A stretch of 64,000 bases of DNA from Acheta domesticus (Eukaryota; Arthropoda; Insecta; Orthoptera; Gryllidae). This document shows, piece by piece, positions 11,278 to 22,865 of the stretch. The first letter of the stretch is position 1. Each line of letters opens with the position of its first letter. Made by a program: the position numbers and the translations under genes. Below the pieces are notes generated by a model, which was given only the letters and a program-made list of their open reading frames with translations, searched no databases and was not told the DNA's origin. The stretch spans positions 178,552,184 to 178,616,183 of the forward strand of contig JAHLJT010000631.1 of assembly GCA_031308135.1 (NCBI GenBank). Direction: 5' to 3'.

Positions 11278-14208
11278 TCAGTGATTATTGAATTTTGCTT
11301 CATATTCAGCAATAAATGGGAGAAGAAGGGTCTCAGATTGTGAGAAAGGGTGTGGAAGTTGATTAAACTCAAGATTTATGGTGGGAATGAATAAGTGCCA
11401 TGGGGGGATGGGGTGATAGCTTCTTGGGAATATGAGGGGTTTATTTATATTTAGAGCGTTAAGGTATAAGGGAAGTCTTTCTCTCAGAGGCTTTGGAAAA
11501 TTTGGATGTACATTATACATTTCTGTTTTAGGGGAGTTGAAGATATATGCGTTTGTTTGGTTTGGAGGTATGCTGAATGTTGCATATGCATACTTTAAAC
11601 ATTGTAGCTTTCTTCGCAATTCCAGTGGCATGAGACCTGCCTCTGCTAGAAGGCTGGTACACGGGCTAGTTCTGAAGGCTCCTAAGCTTATGCGACATGC
11701 ACTGTGGATAATGGGATCCAAAGTATTCAGTAGTGTTTTGGCAGCTGCGCTATACACCACTGACCCATAATCGAGTTTAGATTGTATTAGGGCTTTATAA
11801 ATTTTTATTAGAGAATCAGACTGGGCTCCCCATTTTTTACATGCTAGCATTTTTATGATATTCAGTCTGTTTTTGCAATCTGTTTTTAGAGCTGCAACAT
11901 GATGTTTCCATGTATGTTTGGCATCAAACACTAATCCAAGGATTTTGCAGGTATTTGATCTTCTTATTTCTTTATTCCCAATTTCCAATGTAATTTTTGC
12001 ATTCTGTTCATGGGATCTTCTGGTAAATACTATGAATTCAGATTTAGTTTTGGAAATAATAAATCCTGTAGAACTAGCCCAATTGTCAATTTTATTTAAT
12101 ATTTCTTGGATTATTTTAGCAGTTAACTGAATATTTTTTCCAGTGCACAGAAGGGTGATATAATCTGCAAATAAAAATATTTTAGTTGGGCCTTTTACTA
12201 ATGTACTGACTTCGTTGACAGCTATGAGAAACAGGAGAACACTAAGTACTGACCCTTGCGGAAGTCCATTGATCATTTCTACAGCTTTCGATGTTTTTTC
12301 TTGTAATCTTACTTTGAGATATCTGTGACTTAAGAAATTATTTATGAAAGCTAGTGTATTACCTTTTATTTCCATATCAGAAAGGATATTTAGGAGTCTT
12401 TTTTTATATACCATCTCGTATGCTTTTTCAATGTCTAAAGAGACTAAAATAGCATGTTGATTTGTAGCTAAGGCGTCACATATTTCTGTGTCTATACTAA
12501 CTAAATGATCATTTGTTGACCGGAGTGATCTGAAGCCACTTTGATACTGTGATATCAGATTTTTCTCTTCCAGGGTCCATCTCAATCGATTGTTAACCAT
12601 TTTTTCTAGTATCTTGCATATATTACAGGTTAACGAAATGGGACGAAAGTTCACTGGGTTTGAATGGTCTTTAAGAGGTTTAGGGAAAGGAATTACGATG
12701 GCTTCTCTCCATTGGTTAGGAAGGGTATGGGTTGTCCAAATACTATTGTATATTTGTAAAAGATATTTTAATCCATTCTCTGGGAGATTCTTAAGAAAAC
12801 TGTTTGGTATGTCGTCCGGCCCTGGTGCTGAATTTTTGCTCTTGTTTAGTACATAGCTAAGCTCATGCATGTGGAATGGTTGGTTATACTGATCCTCATT
12901 GTTTTCTAATAGTTCTTTGTTGAGTTCCAAGTAGGGGGTAGAAGACGATGCAATTTGTGCTAAAAATGTTGGTTCGTAATTTGAGTTGCTAGAGTTTTTA
13001 GCAAAAGAATCAGCAAGTAAGTTACTCATGGCTTCTGGACAGAATTGTTTTTCTCCATTCTTGTCAATTAGCATTCTAGGTAGGTGATATGTGTTTGATC
13101 CGCTAATTATCTTGACTTTGTGCCACACTTCAGAAATTGCTGTCTTATTCGTGATGGATGACGTAAATTGTTGCCATGATTGGACCATTGTGGTCTTAAG
13201 TGTTAAGCGGGCCTTAGCTCTTGCTTTCTTGTAGGAAATACAATTTTCTATTGTTTTGCTTTTTTTAAATTTCCTGAACGCTCTTTTCTTTTCTTTTATA
13301 GCGTTTGTACACTCTTCATTCCACCATGGTACTTGACGTTTCATTACTTTTCCTGTAGTTTGGGGGATTGCCTGCTTGGCTGCTTCTGTAATCAAAGTGA
13401 TAAACTCACCAACTATCGTATTGATTTCATATTGTTGAGGCGAATCTAGCACTTTAAGATTGTTAATATTATTATTGATAATATATTGAAAAAGAGGCCA
13501 ATTAGCTCTGTTTATTATCCATTTAGGGCGATTTCTTTGCTCTATTTTTTGTTGCTGGATTGACCAGTTTATGGATAAAGGATAGTGATCGCTGTCATAT
13601 AGATCTTGCATTGAGGCCCATGAAAGTTTTGTTGCAATATCTGTGGACGCGAAGCTTAAATCTATGACACTTTCTGTACCGTTACTAACGTTGAAATGGG
13701 TCGGCGTTCCCGTATTGAATATGACCAAATCATTATGATTGTCTAACCATTCTTCAATTAATTTTCCTCTTCTGTCTGCAGTTGTGGAACCCCACAGGTT
13801 GTTATGACTGTTGAAGTCTCCTAATATTATAAACGGTTTTGGCAGTTGTGCGAGGATGTTATCTAGTTCAGCAATATTTAATGAAATACTATTTGGTAGA
13901 TAAATATTGCAGATAGTTATAGTACAATTTATTCTGACTTTGATTGCTACTGCTTCTAACGTCGTTTGAAGAGGAATATCTTGAATGAATACTTCGTTTT
14001 TTGTAAAAATTGCTACCCCTCCACTAGCGATTTGTGCTTGCCTTCTATTGTAGAAGGATGTTCTATATCCTCGTATTTTTGCATTGGAATTGTTTTTGAA
14101 ATTGGTTTCCTGTATACATAAAATTTGTGGATTAAGGTTATTAATTAAGAGTTTTAGATGTGGAAGTCGTGCATAAAAACCATTACAATTCCATTGAACA
14201 ATGTCCAT
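11278..14208 (-). CDS. LINE ORF2: APE endonuclease and reverse transcriptase
   Basis: 976 residues from a true ATG. The N-terminal apurinic-like endonuclease nicks target DNA; visible motifs are QWNCNG (5-10), QET with Glu34, GDFN (130-133) and SDHYP (206-210). The reverse transcriptase copies the RNA at the nick. Its motifs include FRPISL (521-526), SLDIEKAY with catalytic Asp592, and GLPQGS (648-653). The active-site box reads F-A-D-Y at 680-683 instead of the family F-A-D-D: codon 12160-12162 is TAT where the second catalytic Asp is expected. AYE (597) in place of AYD and SVL (656-658) in place of SPL are further departures from the usual pattern. The frame closes at TGA 11278-11280 just before the RNase H domain. 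The protein is probably polymerase-dead. Confidence 0.93.
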   Translation of the reverse strand: MDIVQWNCNGFYARLPHLKLLINNLNPQILCIQETNFKNNSNAKIRGYRTSFYNRRQAQIASGGVAIFTKNEVFIQDIPLQTTLEAVAIKVRINCTITICNIYLPNSISLNIAELDNILAQLPKPFIILGDFNSHNNLWGSTTADRRGKLIEEWLDNHNDLVIFNTGTPTHFNVSNGTESVIDLSFASTDIATKLSWASMQDLYDSDHYPLSINWSIQQQKIEQRNRPKWIINRANWPLFQYIINNNINNLKVLDSPQQYEINTIVGEFITLITEAAKQAIPQTTGKVMKRQVPWWNEECTNAIKEKKRAFRKFKKSKTIENCISYKKARAKARLTLKTTMVQSWQQFTSSITNKTAISEVWHKVKIISGSNTYHLPRMLIDKNGEKQFCPEAMSNLLADSFAKNSSNSNYEPTFLAQIASSSTPYLELNKELLENNEDQYNQPFHMHELSYVLNKSKNSAPGPDDIPNSFLKNLPENGLKYLLQIYNSIWTTHTLPNQWREAIVIPFPKPLKDHSNPVNFRPISLTCNICKILEKMVNNRLRWTLEEKNLISQYQSGFRSLRSTNDHLVSIDTEICDALATNQHAILVSLDIEKAYEMVYKKRLLNILSDMEIKGNTLAFINNFLSHRYLKVRLQEKTSKAVEMINGLPQGSVLSVLLFLIAVNEVSTLVKGPTKIFLFADYITLLCTGKNIQLTAKIIQEILNKIDNWASSTGFIISKTKSEFIVFTRRSHEQNAKITLEIGNKEIRRSNTCKILGLVFDAKHTWKHHVAALKTDCKNRLNIIKMLACKKWGAQSDSLIKIYKALIQSKLDYGSVVYSAAAKTLLNTLDPIIHSACRISLGAFRTSPCTSLLAEAGLMPLELRRKLQCLKYAYATFSIPPNQTNAYIFNSPKTEMYNVHPNFPKPLRERLPLYLNALNINKPLIFPRSYHPIPPWHLFIPTINLEFNQLPHPFSQSETLLLPFIAEYEAKFNNH

Positions 14209-14236
14209 GATGTGTTTGGTTAAGCTTGGTTTCTAG

Positions 14237-15607
14237 TTACGGTTCATCCGACGATGAATGATCAATTAATTCATGGGAAGTATCTTTCGAGGCCTCCAGT
14301 TTTTTAATAATTCTTGAACATCTATTTTTTAGACCTTTACCACGTAAGGTGGGATAAATTTCTCTTAGCATTGCTATTAGGGGGGAAAGGTCATTTGTGA
14401 AATCTTTCGCGATGTCTACTGTGAATTTAGTTCCTTTTGTTTTATCGAAAAAGTTTATTAATTGGTTGAATGACAGTGGATACTTTGTAACATTTTTCTC
14501 TACTAGTGCTTTTGTGTCTGTCCATAAATTATCTTGACTATTATCTGGTTTGATTTTTAATTTCTTTGGATTCTTTCCCGCATTAGGTTTTCGTGATGTA
14601 CTAAATTCTTCTGGGTTTTGTATTTCTGAATCTGATCCAGAGTTGTAGTCTGTAGACTCAATATCGCTTTCAGATAACTGGTTTACTGACGTAATGATTG
14701 AGTCGGTAGTAGATAAAGGTCTTTTCATTCTTGCTGGGGTACTTTTGTCGACCTGTCCTTCTGTGAGCTTATCGGTGGTAGCGGCCTTCGTCGAGGTTAC
14801 AGGAACTGAGACTGATTTTGGAGTTTGAATATGAGGTTCTTTGCAAACGGTTATAGTTTCAACTTGTGCAGGGGCGGATGTAGTAGAATGAAAGGCAACG
14901 TGTTGGGGTGTGCTTATGATGGGAGTTTGTGATATGGTATTGGATGTTGGATTTATCTCCACAAAATCTGGATTGATTTGTGGGCAATTTTTAGCTAAAT
15001 GACCCTGTTGTTTACATTGAAAACACGTAGGGGTATCCGATGTGATGTAAATCCAGTGTGGTACTTCTTCAAAAATTACTTGAAAACATTCAGGTAGTTT
15101 GCTTTCATCTTCTGGGCTAATAAATGTTTGTCGACGAAAGCTTAGAATATGACTTAGATTTGGACTAGAAAAACCTGCTCTAAGAAATGACATTGGTGTT
15201 ACTGTTTTAATGCCAAACGAATATAGCTTATTTTCAATAAGCGCATGCGGTATACTAGGGCTCACATTTGAAAGTATTATTCTTTTATTTCTGGATATTA
15301 AGGGTCTTATAGGGAATTCTTGCCTACACACTGTTATACTTTTGTGTTTTTCAACAAGTTCGTCAGCAACTTCTTTAGTGGCGAGATATACACACAGCCT
15401 ATTATTTGAAATTTTTGACACAAATCTTATATGGGCTGGATTGATTTTTTGGGCAAGCACTTGTATGAAATCTAAGGTTGGAGCTTGGTTGACAGAGTCT
15501 ATAACAATTGCGTTTTCTTTTTTGGGGAAAAGGTTCGCTGCGGTTACTGTAGCATAATTCTTACTTGAGCCATCGGTAGGTTGTTGGTTTCCTGAGGTTG
15601 ATGCCAT
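14237..15607 (-). CDS. LINE ORF1 protein (gag-like RNA-binding protein)
   Basis: 456-residue nucleic-acid-binding protein expected to coat the element RNA in a ribonucleoprotein particle. The start is the ATG at 15607, which sits in CCACCATGG, an excellent animal initiation context; the frame is open upstream but without ATG. After an S/T-rich N-terminus comes a region resembling tandem RRM-like folds (roughly residues 30-190, inference). Then comes a zinc knuckle, C-X2-C-X4-H-X4-C, at residues 195-208 (Cys195, Cys198, His203, Cys208). A low-complexity S/T/P linker leads to a basic C-terminal domain containing KKLKIKP and KGLKNRCSRIIKK. It is uninterrupted. ORF2 follows after 28 nt in another frame, so ORF2 probably needs reinitiation or a similar mechanism. 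Confidence 0.9.
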   Translation of the reverse strand: MASTSGNQQPTDGSSKNYATVTAANLFPKKENAIVIDSVNQAPTLDFIQVLAQKINPAHIRFVSKISNNRLCVYLATKEVADELVEKHKSITVCRQEFPIRPLISRNKRIILSNVSPSIPHALIENKLYSFGIKTVTPMSFLRAGFSSPNLSHILSFRRQTFISPEDESKLPECFQVIFEEVPHWIYITSDTPTCFQCKQQGHLAKNCPQINPDFVEINPTSNTISQTPIISTPQHVAFHSTTSAPAQVETITVCKEPHIQTPKSVSVPVTSTKAATTDKLTEGQVDKSTPARMKRPLSTTDSIITSVNQLSESDIESTDYNSGSDSEIQNPEEFSTSRKPNAGKNPKKLKIKPDNSQDNLWTDTKALVEKNVTKYPLSFNQLINFFDKTKGTKFTVDIAKDFTNDLSPLIAMLREIYPTLRGKGLKNRCSRIIKKLEASKDTSHELIDHSSSDEP

Positions 15608-15844
15608 GGTGGAGCTTGTGCCCGGTGCCGAGCACCGAACAAGGGGAGATTTTTTACACTCACTCACAATTCACGAAGCACTCGTCACCAATGGTAAAAT
15701 CACACGATAAATTAGCAAAATCAGTATAGATCTCCTTCGCGCACTCTCAAACCATTCACTTAAACTGTAGGTTTGGCCTCAACAGTCCACGATAAGAGCT
15801 GCCTCGGTTACGATGCTCACACCTCAGCGGCTAGAGCGAGACTG
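15608..15844 (-). promoter_or_regulatory. LINE 5' UTR with probable internal promoter
   Basis: The 237 nt before the ORF1 ATG start with CAGTC at the target-site duplication junction. Elements of this group carry an initiator and downstream promoter elements within the first 40 nt, so transcription starts at base 1 of the element. A GGTGTGAGC block at about +22 to +30 is a possible downstream element (inference). A GTG-started extension of ORF1 is open to 15667 but has no ATG. Confidence 0.55.
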
Positions 15845-15855
15845 TACTTCCATTT

Positions 15856-18800
15856 GTTCCGATAGCAAATGACCAAAAATTAGGTATAGTGTTCCATTGC
15901 GTGCCCAATAGTGTTTCATTGAAAAATGAAAGTTTACTTAAAAACTGTTTGTCATTCATAATAATTTTGCCTTCAATTTGTGAATTTATTACGTATTTTA
16001 TGACGTAAAGGTAATTAAAAATATATATAAACTTTACCAGGTGCAGTAAAGTGAAAGAAAGCCTTTTTATTGTTTCATTTTCTAAAAGATTTAACCGCAC
16101 TGTCACTCAAAACGAGCACGGATCTTTCGCCGAGAATTGACTGAGTTACATAAACAGAAATCTCGCTTCGAAAATATCGCTACCGTTTACACAATCTACT
16201 TTCAGCGAATCTACATACCCATTCGGGCTGTTAACAACCACACTGCCGCAACGACCGACCGACCGCGATCGCTGCGACTCTAGCGGTGAAGCGAGCAAGG
16301 CCCTCTCCGATGCAAAACCTCCGCAGCCTCAATGATGCCATGGAAATGAAACGGCAACAAACCGTAACTCGTTGGCCGAGATGGAGCGAGGGAGGATTAC
16401 AATAGGCGAAAACGTTACTTTGGATGGGCATAAGCAAGTTTAAGTTGCAAGCAATAAACAAGTTTAAGATGGGCCTACTGCAAGTTTAATGAAGTATGTA
16501 TAATTCCCTTGATAACAGGGGAATTTTTTTCCCTTGATAACGGGGGTATATTTTTCTTTCTTGCGTCTGGAGATTGAGACACTGGTTTATACTGGGTCAA
16601 GAGAGAAAAGGCGGTAGGAGCCTCTATGAAGGACGAGCAGTTTCTAGTGTCGGTTGCGCTATCAAAGACTTCATCAAATTCTCAGTCTACTTCAAGAAAG
16701 GCTATCGTCCAGAAGAAAATTCATGCAGTAAAACTATAGCTATATAATGTTTAAAGGTAAAAATAAAGATGAGCTAAGAAATTTAATTGTTTACCAAAAG
16801 TTTAAGGAAAATTCCACGAAAAATACAAACAATTAAATTCCGCTTTCAAATTTATTTTCCCGTTACAACATAAGATAATTCGAAATGTTTTGAACGTTTA
16901 TATTAATAGAAGATCTTGATTTTGAAAACAAGTCTATAATGTGATATTTGTATTATATATATATATATGATATAATACATTAATAATATCATTAACAAAA
17001 TGAAATGCAAAAAAATAATTCATACTCAATGGCTCAGCTAGGCTTGTGCAACCCGTGAAGCCAGGGACTCCGAATAAAGTATCTTGACACCCCTAAATAA
17101 ACGGTTACTTTTGAAAAAGAATAAACATTGTAAAAGAAGATCGGTTAAAAATTACACGTCAACCGAAAATTCAATTATGAATATTGCTTATCATTACTTC
17201 AACTACAAGAGAGGAAATTATTTCGAGAAAGCAAAGAACGTGGAATTAGAACATTTTCAAAACTTGGGATGGTTTAAATCTTTTAAAACCGTACTTAGAT
17301 CTTAATTGTCTATGATTAATTTGAAGAGAGAGGCTGATGTAAAACAAACGGTGGTTTGTCTGTACAGATGTAGACGTGACATATGCAGCTCAAATAAACG
17401 GTTTTACAACTTTTTATAAAAAATTGTCATATAACCAACGATTTGGCGGTTTGGAGTAGCAATATAATTTATCAACATAACAAATTGATGATAAATGTTG
17501 CAAAGATATGCAAACAGCAAGGCGGAGCTGTGTTTGTGTGTGTGGCGGGGAGGAGCCCATAGCGCGTCCGCCGCATGAGCCCCTATGTTTACGCACTCAC
17601 TGAGTGAGTCGATCGGCATCTATCGCTCGACCGGGGCCCATATTCGAAAAATTATTTGGCAGCATTTTCTTTGATAAACTTTGTGACGTAAAACTGGGAA
17701 TGGTGCAGAATAAATTCAGGATGAACTCACGTGTTTGTTTTTCACATGATTCAGCACTATTGTCCGTCCTCCATCGGGAAGTACGTGGTCGAAATGTTTA
17801 CAAAATCTATTTTCAGAATAGGCTCCCAGAGATGGGAGTCTTGATGACCAAAATTGATAATGATATCTGTGATATCTGTGCTGGAAAACCGGTTGAATAT
17901 AATTTATGATATTTCATTTACCTATATAAATTAGATTTAAAACTTTAAGTTTCAGGTTTGGCAATTGCAGTTAGAAGCGCCATTTGGATATTCTTGACTT
18001 GAGCCTATAACAACGAAGGAATCTACAAGCCTCTGTACATCTTTGGTTCATAGAAATGGTCCTCACATTACTTAAAAAACATTCCATCTTACGTTTCACT
18101 CAGCTTTTCGAAATATTTCTGTTACATTATTTAAGTTAAATGAAAGTATGAAATCAGTAAATAGACCCGCTTGAACATTCTGAAAATTGTGGAACATTGT
18201 TCCAAAAGTGAAAAGAACTTTATAGTAGAATCCAGCCTTGGACTGTCAACAACACGTGCGTTATATCATTATATATCTCGTACACGGAGGGGTAAACGTT
18301 TTAATACTGTCAAGTGATTATTAACAAAAAAAGACTTGTACTCTTGTGATAAAATTGATCAGAATATCAAATATCTAAATTTATCAGTGACTCCTCTGAC
18401 GGATAACATTGCTCATTGTTATAGGCAGAGTACCCAGAACAGCCGACATGTGGCAGAAGGGCCCAAAATACCGCACCAAACCAATCAGACGCACACACTT
18501 TCAAAGAGTGTGGAGTATATTAGTAAATAGTAGTTTAGTATATACTTCATTGTATGAGAGTAAAGATAGAAAACAATAACAAAAACAGTTTTAAGTGCCT
18601 CAAATGTATTGTTTCCAAATAGTGCGCTTTAGTAATCCCATATTTGAATTATTGCTCCAATCTCAGCGCCACGACGACGACCAGATTTTCTCTGAAACAA
18701 TGCTAATGAATTAGCTAAAAGCAAGGGCCATCTAAATAAATTCTTACCAAACAGTGTGTTTAGTAGAATAATATAAGATATCGATGGATCTGAATTTGTG

Positions 18801-21800
18801 GCTCTGCGTTTTTTTTGTTCTCGTGTAAACATTACATTATATAATGTTATACAGGTACTTTTCTTTTTATCTCGAATTAACACATACGCCAGTCGCAGCT
18901 TCTTGAAAGGTTTGGTCATTACCATGTTGGGTTTCAATTAACCACTAATTTTTTGTCAGTTTGATTTTGAAATGACATCCTCATTTGCAATGTTCACTCG
19001 ATATCACGTTTAGAGGACTAGTAATCAATTTAGACCACACTAGCAATCCATTTAGATTACTTCATTTTCCGCAGCAGTCGATTAATTTCAATTCCGGTTG
19101 TAGAATATGTATGTGCTATTGAGTGTTATAACAATTACGCACAAATTAATTATTTTAGATGCAGATAAAAAGGAAGCAACCATTGTACTGAAAATGTGAC
19201 GTTGTAACAGAACAAGATGTAAATTGAAGACGTATAGAAAGTTAAAAAATTGAAGCTGATCTCTATTTGCCTGTCATATCAAGTGATGTCCCATGGAATA
19301 AGTATCTCATATGCTTCCTCTTATTGTTCCCGCACGTTGTCTCTAAATATCAAATATGAATGGGATCAATCGTATTTTTTTTACCTCCTGACACTCGAAT
19401 CTCTCCAATGTGAAACAAGAGTGATTTCACGGCGATGGGTAAAAAACGGCAGCCCAAATGACCTCGCCCCTTTACCGCGGGGTCACTTCATCGCCGGGAT
19501 GATTGGCTGTAAAATCACGCGCATCCGAATTGTCAAACTGCAAAGACTCTTCAGCACACAACGCACATCCACGACGACGCGAATAATTACGAGAGTTAGC
19601 ACATTAATGGAGAGCCATCTCGTTTTATTGTGCACTCTCGCCGCATCCTCCGACAATGTAATGCGGTAACATTGTGCGCCTCTGCGATTGGCAGTGCCAG
19701 GCGGACTGATACAGGCTCTGTAGTGAAAGTATTGACGTACATTTAGTGATATTTATTCTTCACATTTAGAAGAATTACTGTGCCAAGGTTAAACACGTGT
19801 GGACATACATGGTACATTCAATAAAAATACACCGCTGGTGCAAACGTCATTACATGCTAGTAATTGTGTGCAGTGAGATAATTTAAGTACAGATTAAGGT
19901 CTCTGAGGTTTCGGTAAATTGGCAAAATAAATTATTAGACTGTAGACTAAGAGCATAAAACATTCAAACCTTCAATGTAGTTATAGAAATAGCATTAAAA
20001 TAGTTCTTTTTTTCTCAAAGATTGAAATCATGAGTTTGTAAATCAATAATTTCTCCTAATTTTTGTAATTTCAGTTTGTTTAACTTTGTGTAAAAGCAAT
20101 TTCATATGATGTTTGCACCCTGCTGTAGCAGAAGGTCTTAACCCTTAAAGAGAGTTTGCAGGATCAATAAGTAAATAAAATACATTTCGCCTAAAATTCA
20201 TACATTTAAAAGTGCATGCGTTTCACAAAATATCGTAGAGAATAGATTCTACAATGAGAGATGTACCAATTATTTTCAAATTGTTAATTGTAGACGAGGT
20301 TATTTTAATATTCGATGTAATTCGATTGCAAGATAAACATAATACTGAAAATTATGTTGAACTTCGCTTTTCTTTAGAAATCATTTTCATTTATGTTGAA
20401 AATTTGAAAAGCATGTAAAAATAACTATACCTTTGAATACAAATTTGAGTAAAAAAAGCCAGAATTTAACAATATAATCGAGAACTTAAAATATGCATCA
20501 AAATGTATTGATATCTTTTTTAAAGGAATATTCTACATTTTCATGAGTAGTTAAATTTAAATGATTGAACTAAACGTCTTTTAACATTTCTTTCATGTTT
20601 CTTACATGCTCACCAATCCTATTGTATTGCAAGGGGAATTACAAGAAAATGTTAGAAAGCGTAAATAAATTTTGCAAAAGTAAATTAAACCTATTTCGAG
20701 TTCATTTCACTAAAACACTCAATGATTTTCTTTATTTCCTCTGTAATGAAAATTACGAGAAAAGTTAAAAGTAATGAATTTTGGAAAGGTAATGAATTAA
20801 AACGTTTTCGCATTTATTTCACTCAAATACAATCAATTTTCTCATCACTCCAAAATATCTAATATTGACCAGCCTTCAGTTTCTTATTTAATTTTGCTCG
20901 TGGGACTCAAGATCTAAAGAAGGTAATATACTGTTTCTTCAAAATCTAAATTTCCTTTCTACGACCGTGTAAAATATTTGCATACATTTATCTTAGGTAC
21001 GTTCTAGGTTTCTTTTTCGTATCGTCATACATTTTTCTGATTTTTTGTTACGTGTCTTTTTGATATTGTACTATAATTGCACATTTTAAATAAAATATTA
21101 TTTCTACGTACACATCCTTATTTCATAACGTATAGATACGTTTATTTTCGAATATGCAATCACTAGTATTTAATAACCATTTCCCGCCTGTTCCGTACTA
21201 AAGAGCATTTATTAGTTTTACCCTTTATCGTGACGACGAGTGCTAGAGTCAATACACTGCGCACGTATTGTAACCCAAATATCATCCTTTTATGCCTACA
21301 CAGAATGCTGCATTTAGATGTGTGTCATACGCGTCCAAATAACACAAACGCTTTGAAACTGTGTTGCCGACCATTCCCAGTCGTATATTTATCGCTTCCC
21401 ACTGATGCGAATATAGAATCCGCATCGTCCCTCTCCAGTGGCGCTTCTAGGCTTTATTTACAGCGCTGACAAAGAGATTTGTATATGGATACCACCATAA
21501 AGTGCACGCCGTCGCTATATTCTCTAAACGTTCTCGTCGATTTTATTACCAGTTTCTGTTGTTTTTCTCGATTTTCTGTGCATTCCTTTCTCAGAAGAAT
21601 GTTTAAATATAAATAATACCTTGTGAAATATGCACGATATTTTATCGTGATCAAAGTCGTTTTGTTTTTTAACAAATTCCTTGAATTTAGGAAATACGGC
21701 TAACTATTTCGAGACCCCTCAACATATTTTTATAGCTTTTGAGTCGTAAATGTATCTTGATCCGAATTAGAATCTTGCATTATTTTGATGTTTTACTATC

Positions 21801-22865
21801 GATGTGCTTTGATGATCATAGATAATGAGGTGAAGAAATAACAGGAGAAATGAAAGTTCAGATGCTTATTACTGTTTCTGAAACAATCATCAATGAATTA
21901 ATCTCGGAAATTAGTCATGCTTTTGTCAAAACCTTTTTACGTGTATATTTATCAGGTTTTAATGTCATTAATAAGAATGGCGGCAAAAAGTATATACCAA
22001 GATTATTCTGTTCTAATTAACATACTACGTAAGCACTCATTGCAAGAAACAAAATGCTAATATTGTTTAAATCTGTTAAGTTTGGATCCGCCACTTACCT
22101 TGTGCAATTAACTTTTTTTTTTCGCCCATATCAGCCAATTAATCTTGTAATGCAACCATGAATAGAAAATACTACTTATTAAAAATTACACAGGGATAAA
22201 AAATGTATATTTGTCCGTAAAAGTGAAAAACACTTTATCATAAAAAATTAAAATCAATTTAAAAAGAGCGTATTTTGTAATTAATAATACATCCCACAGA
22301 ACAGTTTTTTCAACACCAACTCTTTGTAGAATGCTCTACATACTAAATACAGTACTACAAATTGAACATTGTAATTCTAGTCGTCCATATGTGGCAATGG
22401 AATTCTTTCTTTAGTGATATTGTGTGTGAGGAGTAAATCAATATTAGAAGTAATGTGATTTTCACCAATACATTCTTATTGTATACTAAATATGCTGGTA
22501 TGGTATGTTTTACAAGATATCATAGATATAAAACCATGTAATATTACTATTATTGGATTGGGTACTTCCTCCAGTGGTGCGGCAAATACCGTAAAGATAA
22601 AAAACTGAGTATTGTGTAAAGAAATCAGGAGTCGCAACACACCATCGTGAATGACTCGGAAACGATGCGTCCTCAACTCTTAAAACCATCTTTGCTCTTT
22701 CCCAAATGTACACCAGCTACACTGCTTACGATAAACTACTCTTCAAAATGAGACCTTTTTGAAATTTCTATTACAATTTTGGTGATTTACCTTTATGGAT
22801 ACCTTCACACTGAACATTAGAAGAAAGAAAGGCAGTGAACCTGTACATTTACGTAAAAAAAAATA
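15856..22865. other. AT-rich intergenic or intronic DNA, no gene seen
   Basis: About 7 kb without convincing exons, RNA genes or transposon ends. A GC islet lies at about 16230-16460. A direct repeat CCCTTGATAAC(A/G)GGGG occurs at about 16506-16522 and 16531-16547. The pieces at 19400-19690 and 21230-21475 are less AT-rich and contain homeodomain-like TAATTA/CATTAATGG/TTTATT sites, so they could be conserved regulatory DNA, but this is a guess from composition. Confidence 0.5.
19430..19496. other. Nested inverted repeats (possible structured element)
   Basis: CGGCGATG (19430-19437) pairs with CATCGCCG (19489-19496). Inside, TGACCTCGC (19459-19467) pairs with GCGGGGTCA (19477-19485) with one G-T pair around a 9-nt loop. 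It lies in a GC-richer patch of AT-rich DNA. It could be an RNA structure or a cruciform-prone regulatory site; no known RNA family is recognised. Confidence 0.5.

Larger units (their letters stand above)
9800..15844 (-). mobile_element. Full-length I-group non-LTR retrotransposon (LINE)
   Basis: A 6045-bp element reads on the minus strand: 237-nt 5' UTR, ORF1, a 28-nt spacer, ORF2 and a 662-nt 3' UTR ending in an A-rich tail. The exact 11-bp repeat TACTTCCATTT occurs at 9789-9799 and 15845-15855, directly outside both ends, as expected of a target-site duplication. The 5' end begins CAGTC, common for I/jockey/R1-type elements with internal promoters. An APE endonuclease, an RT and an RNase H domain together place it in the I group (I, LOA, Ingi, R1 relatives); the exact clade is not resolved. 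Two defects, an RT active-site change and an in-frame TGA, suggest an inactive copy, but the clean target duplication argues for recent insertion. Confidence 0.95.

Noticed and set aside
16500..16550. TTGATAACAGGGG repeats resembling a homing-endonuclease site
   Set aside because: The resemblance is partial and no endonuclease gene is near; more simply a short direct repeat.
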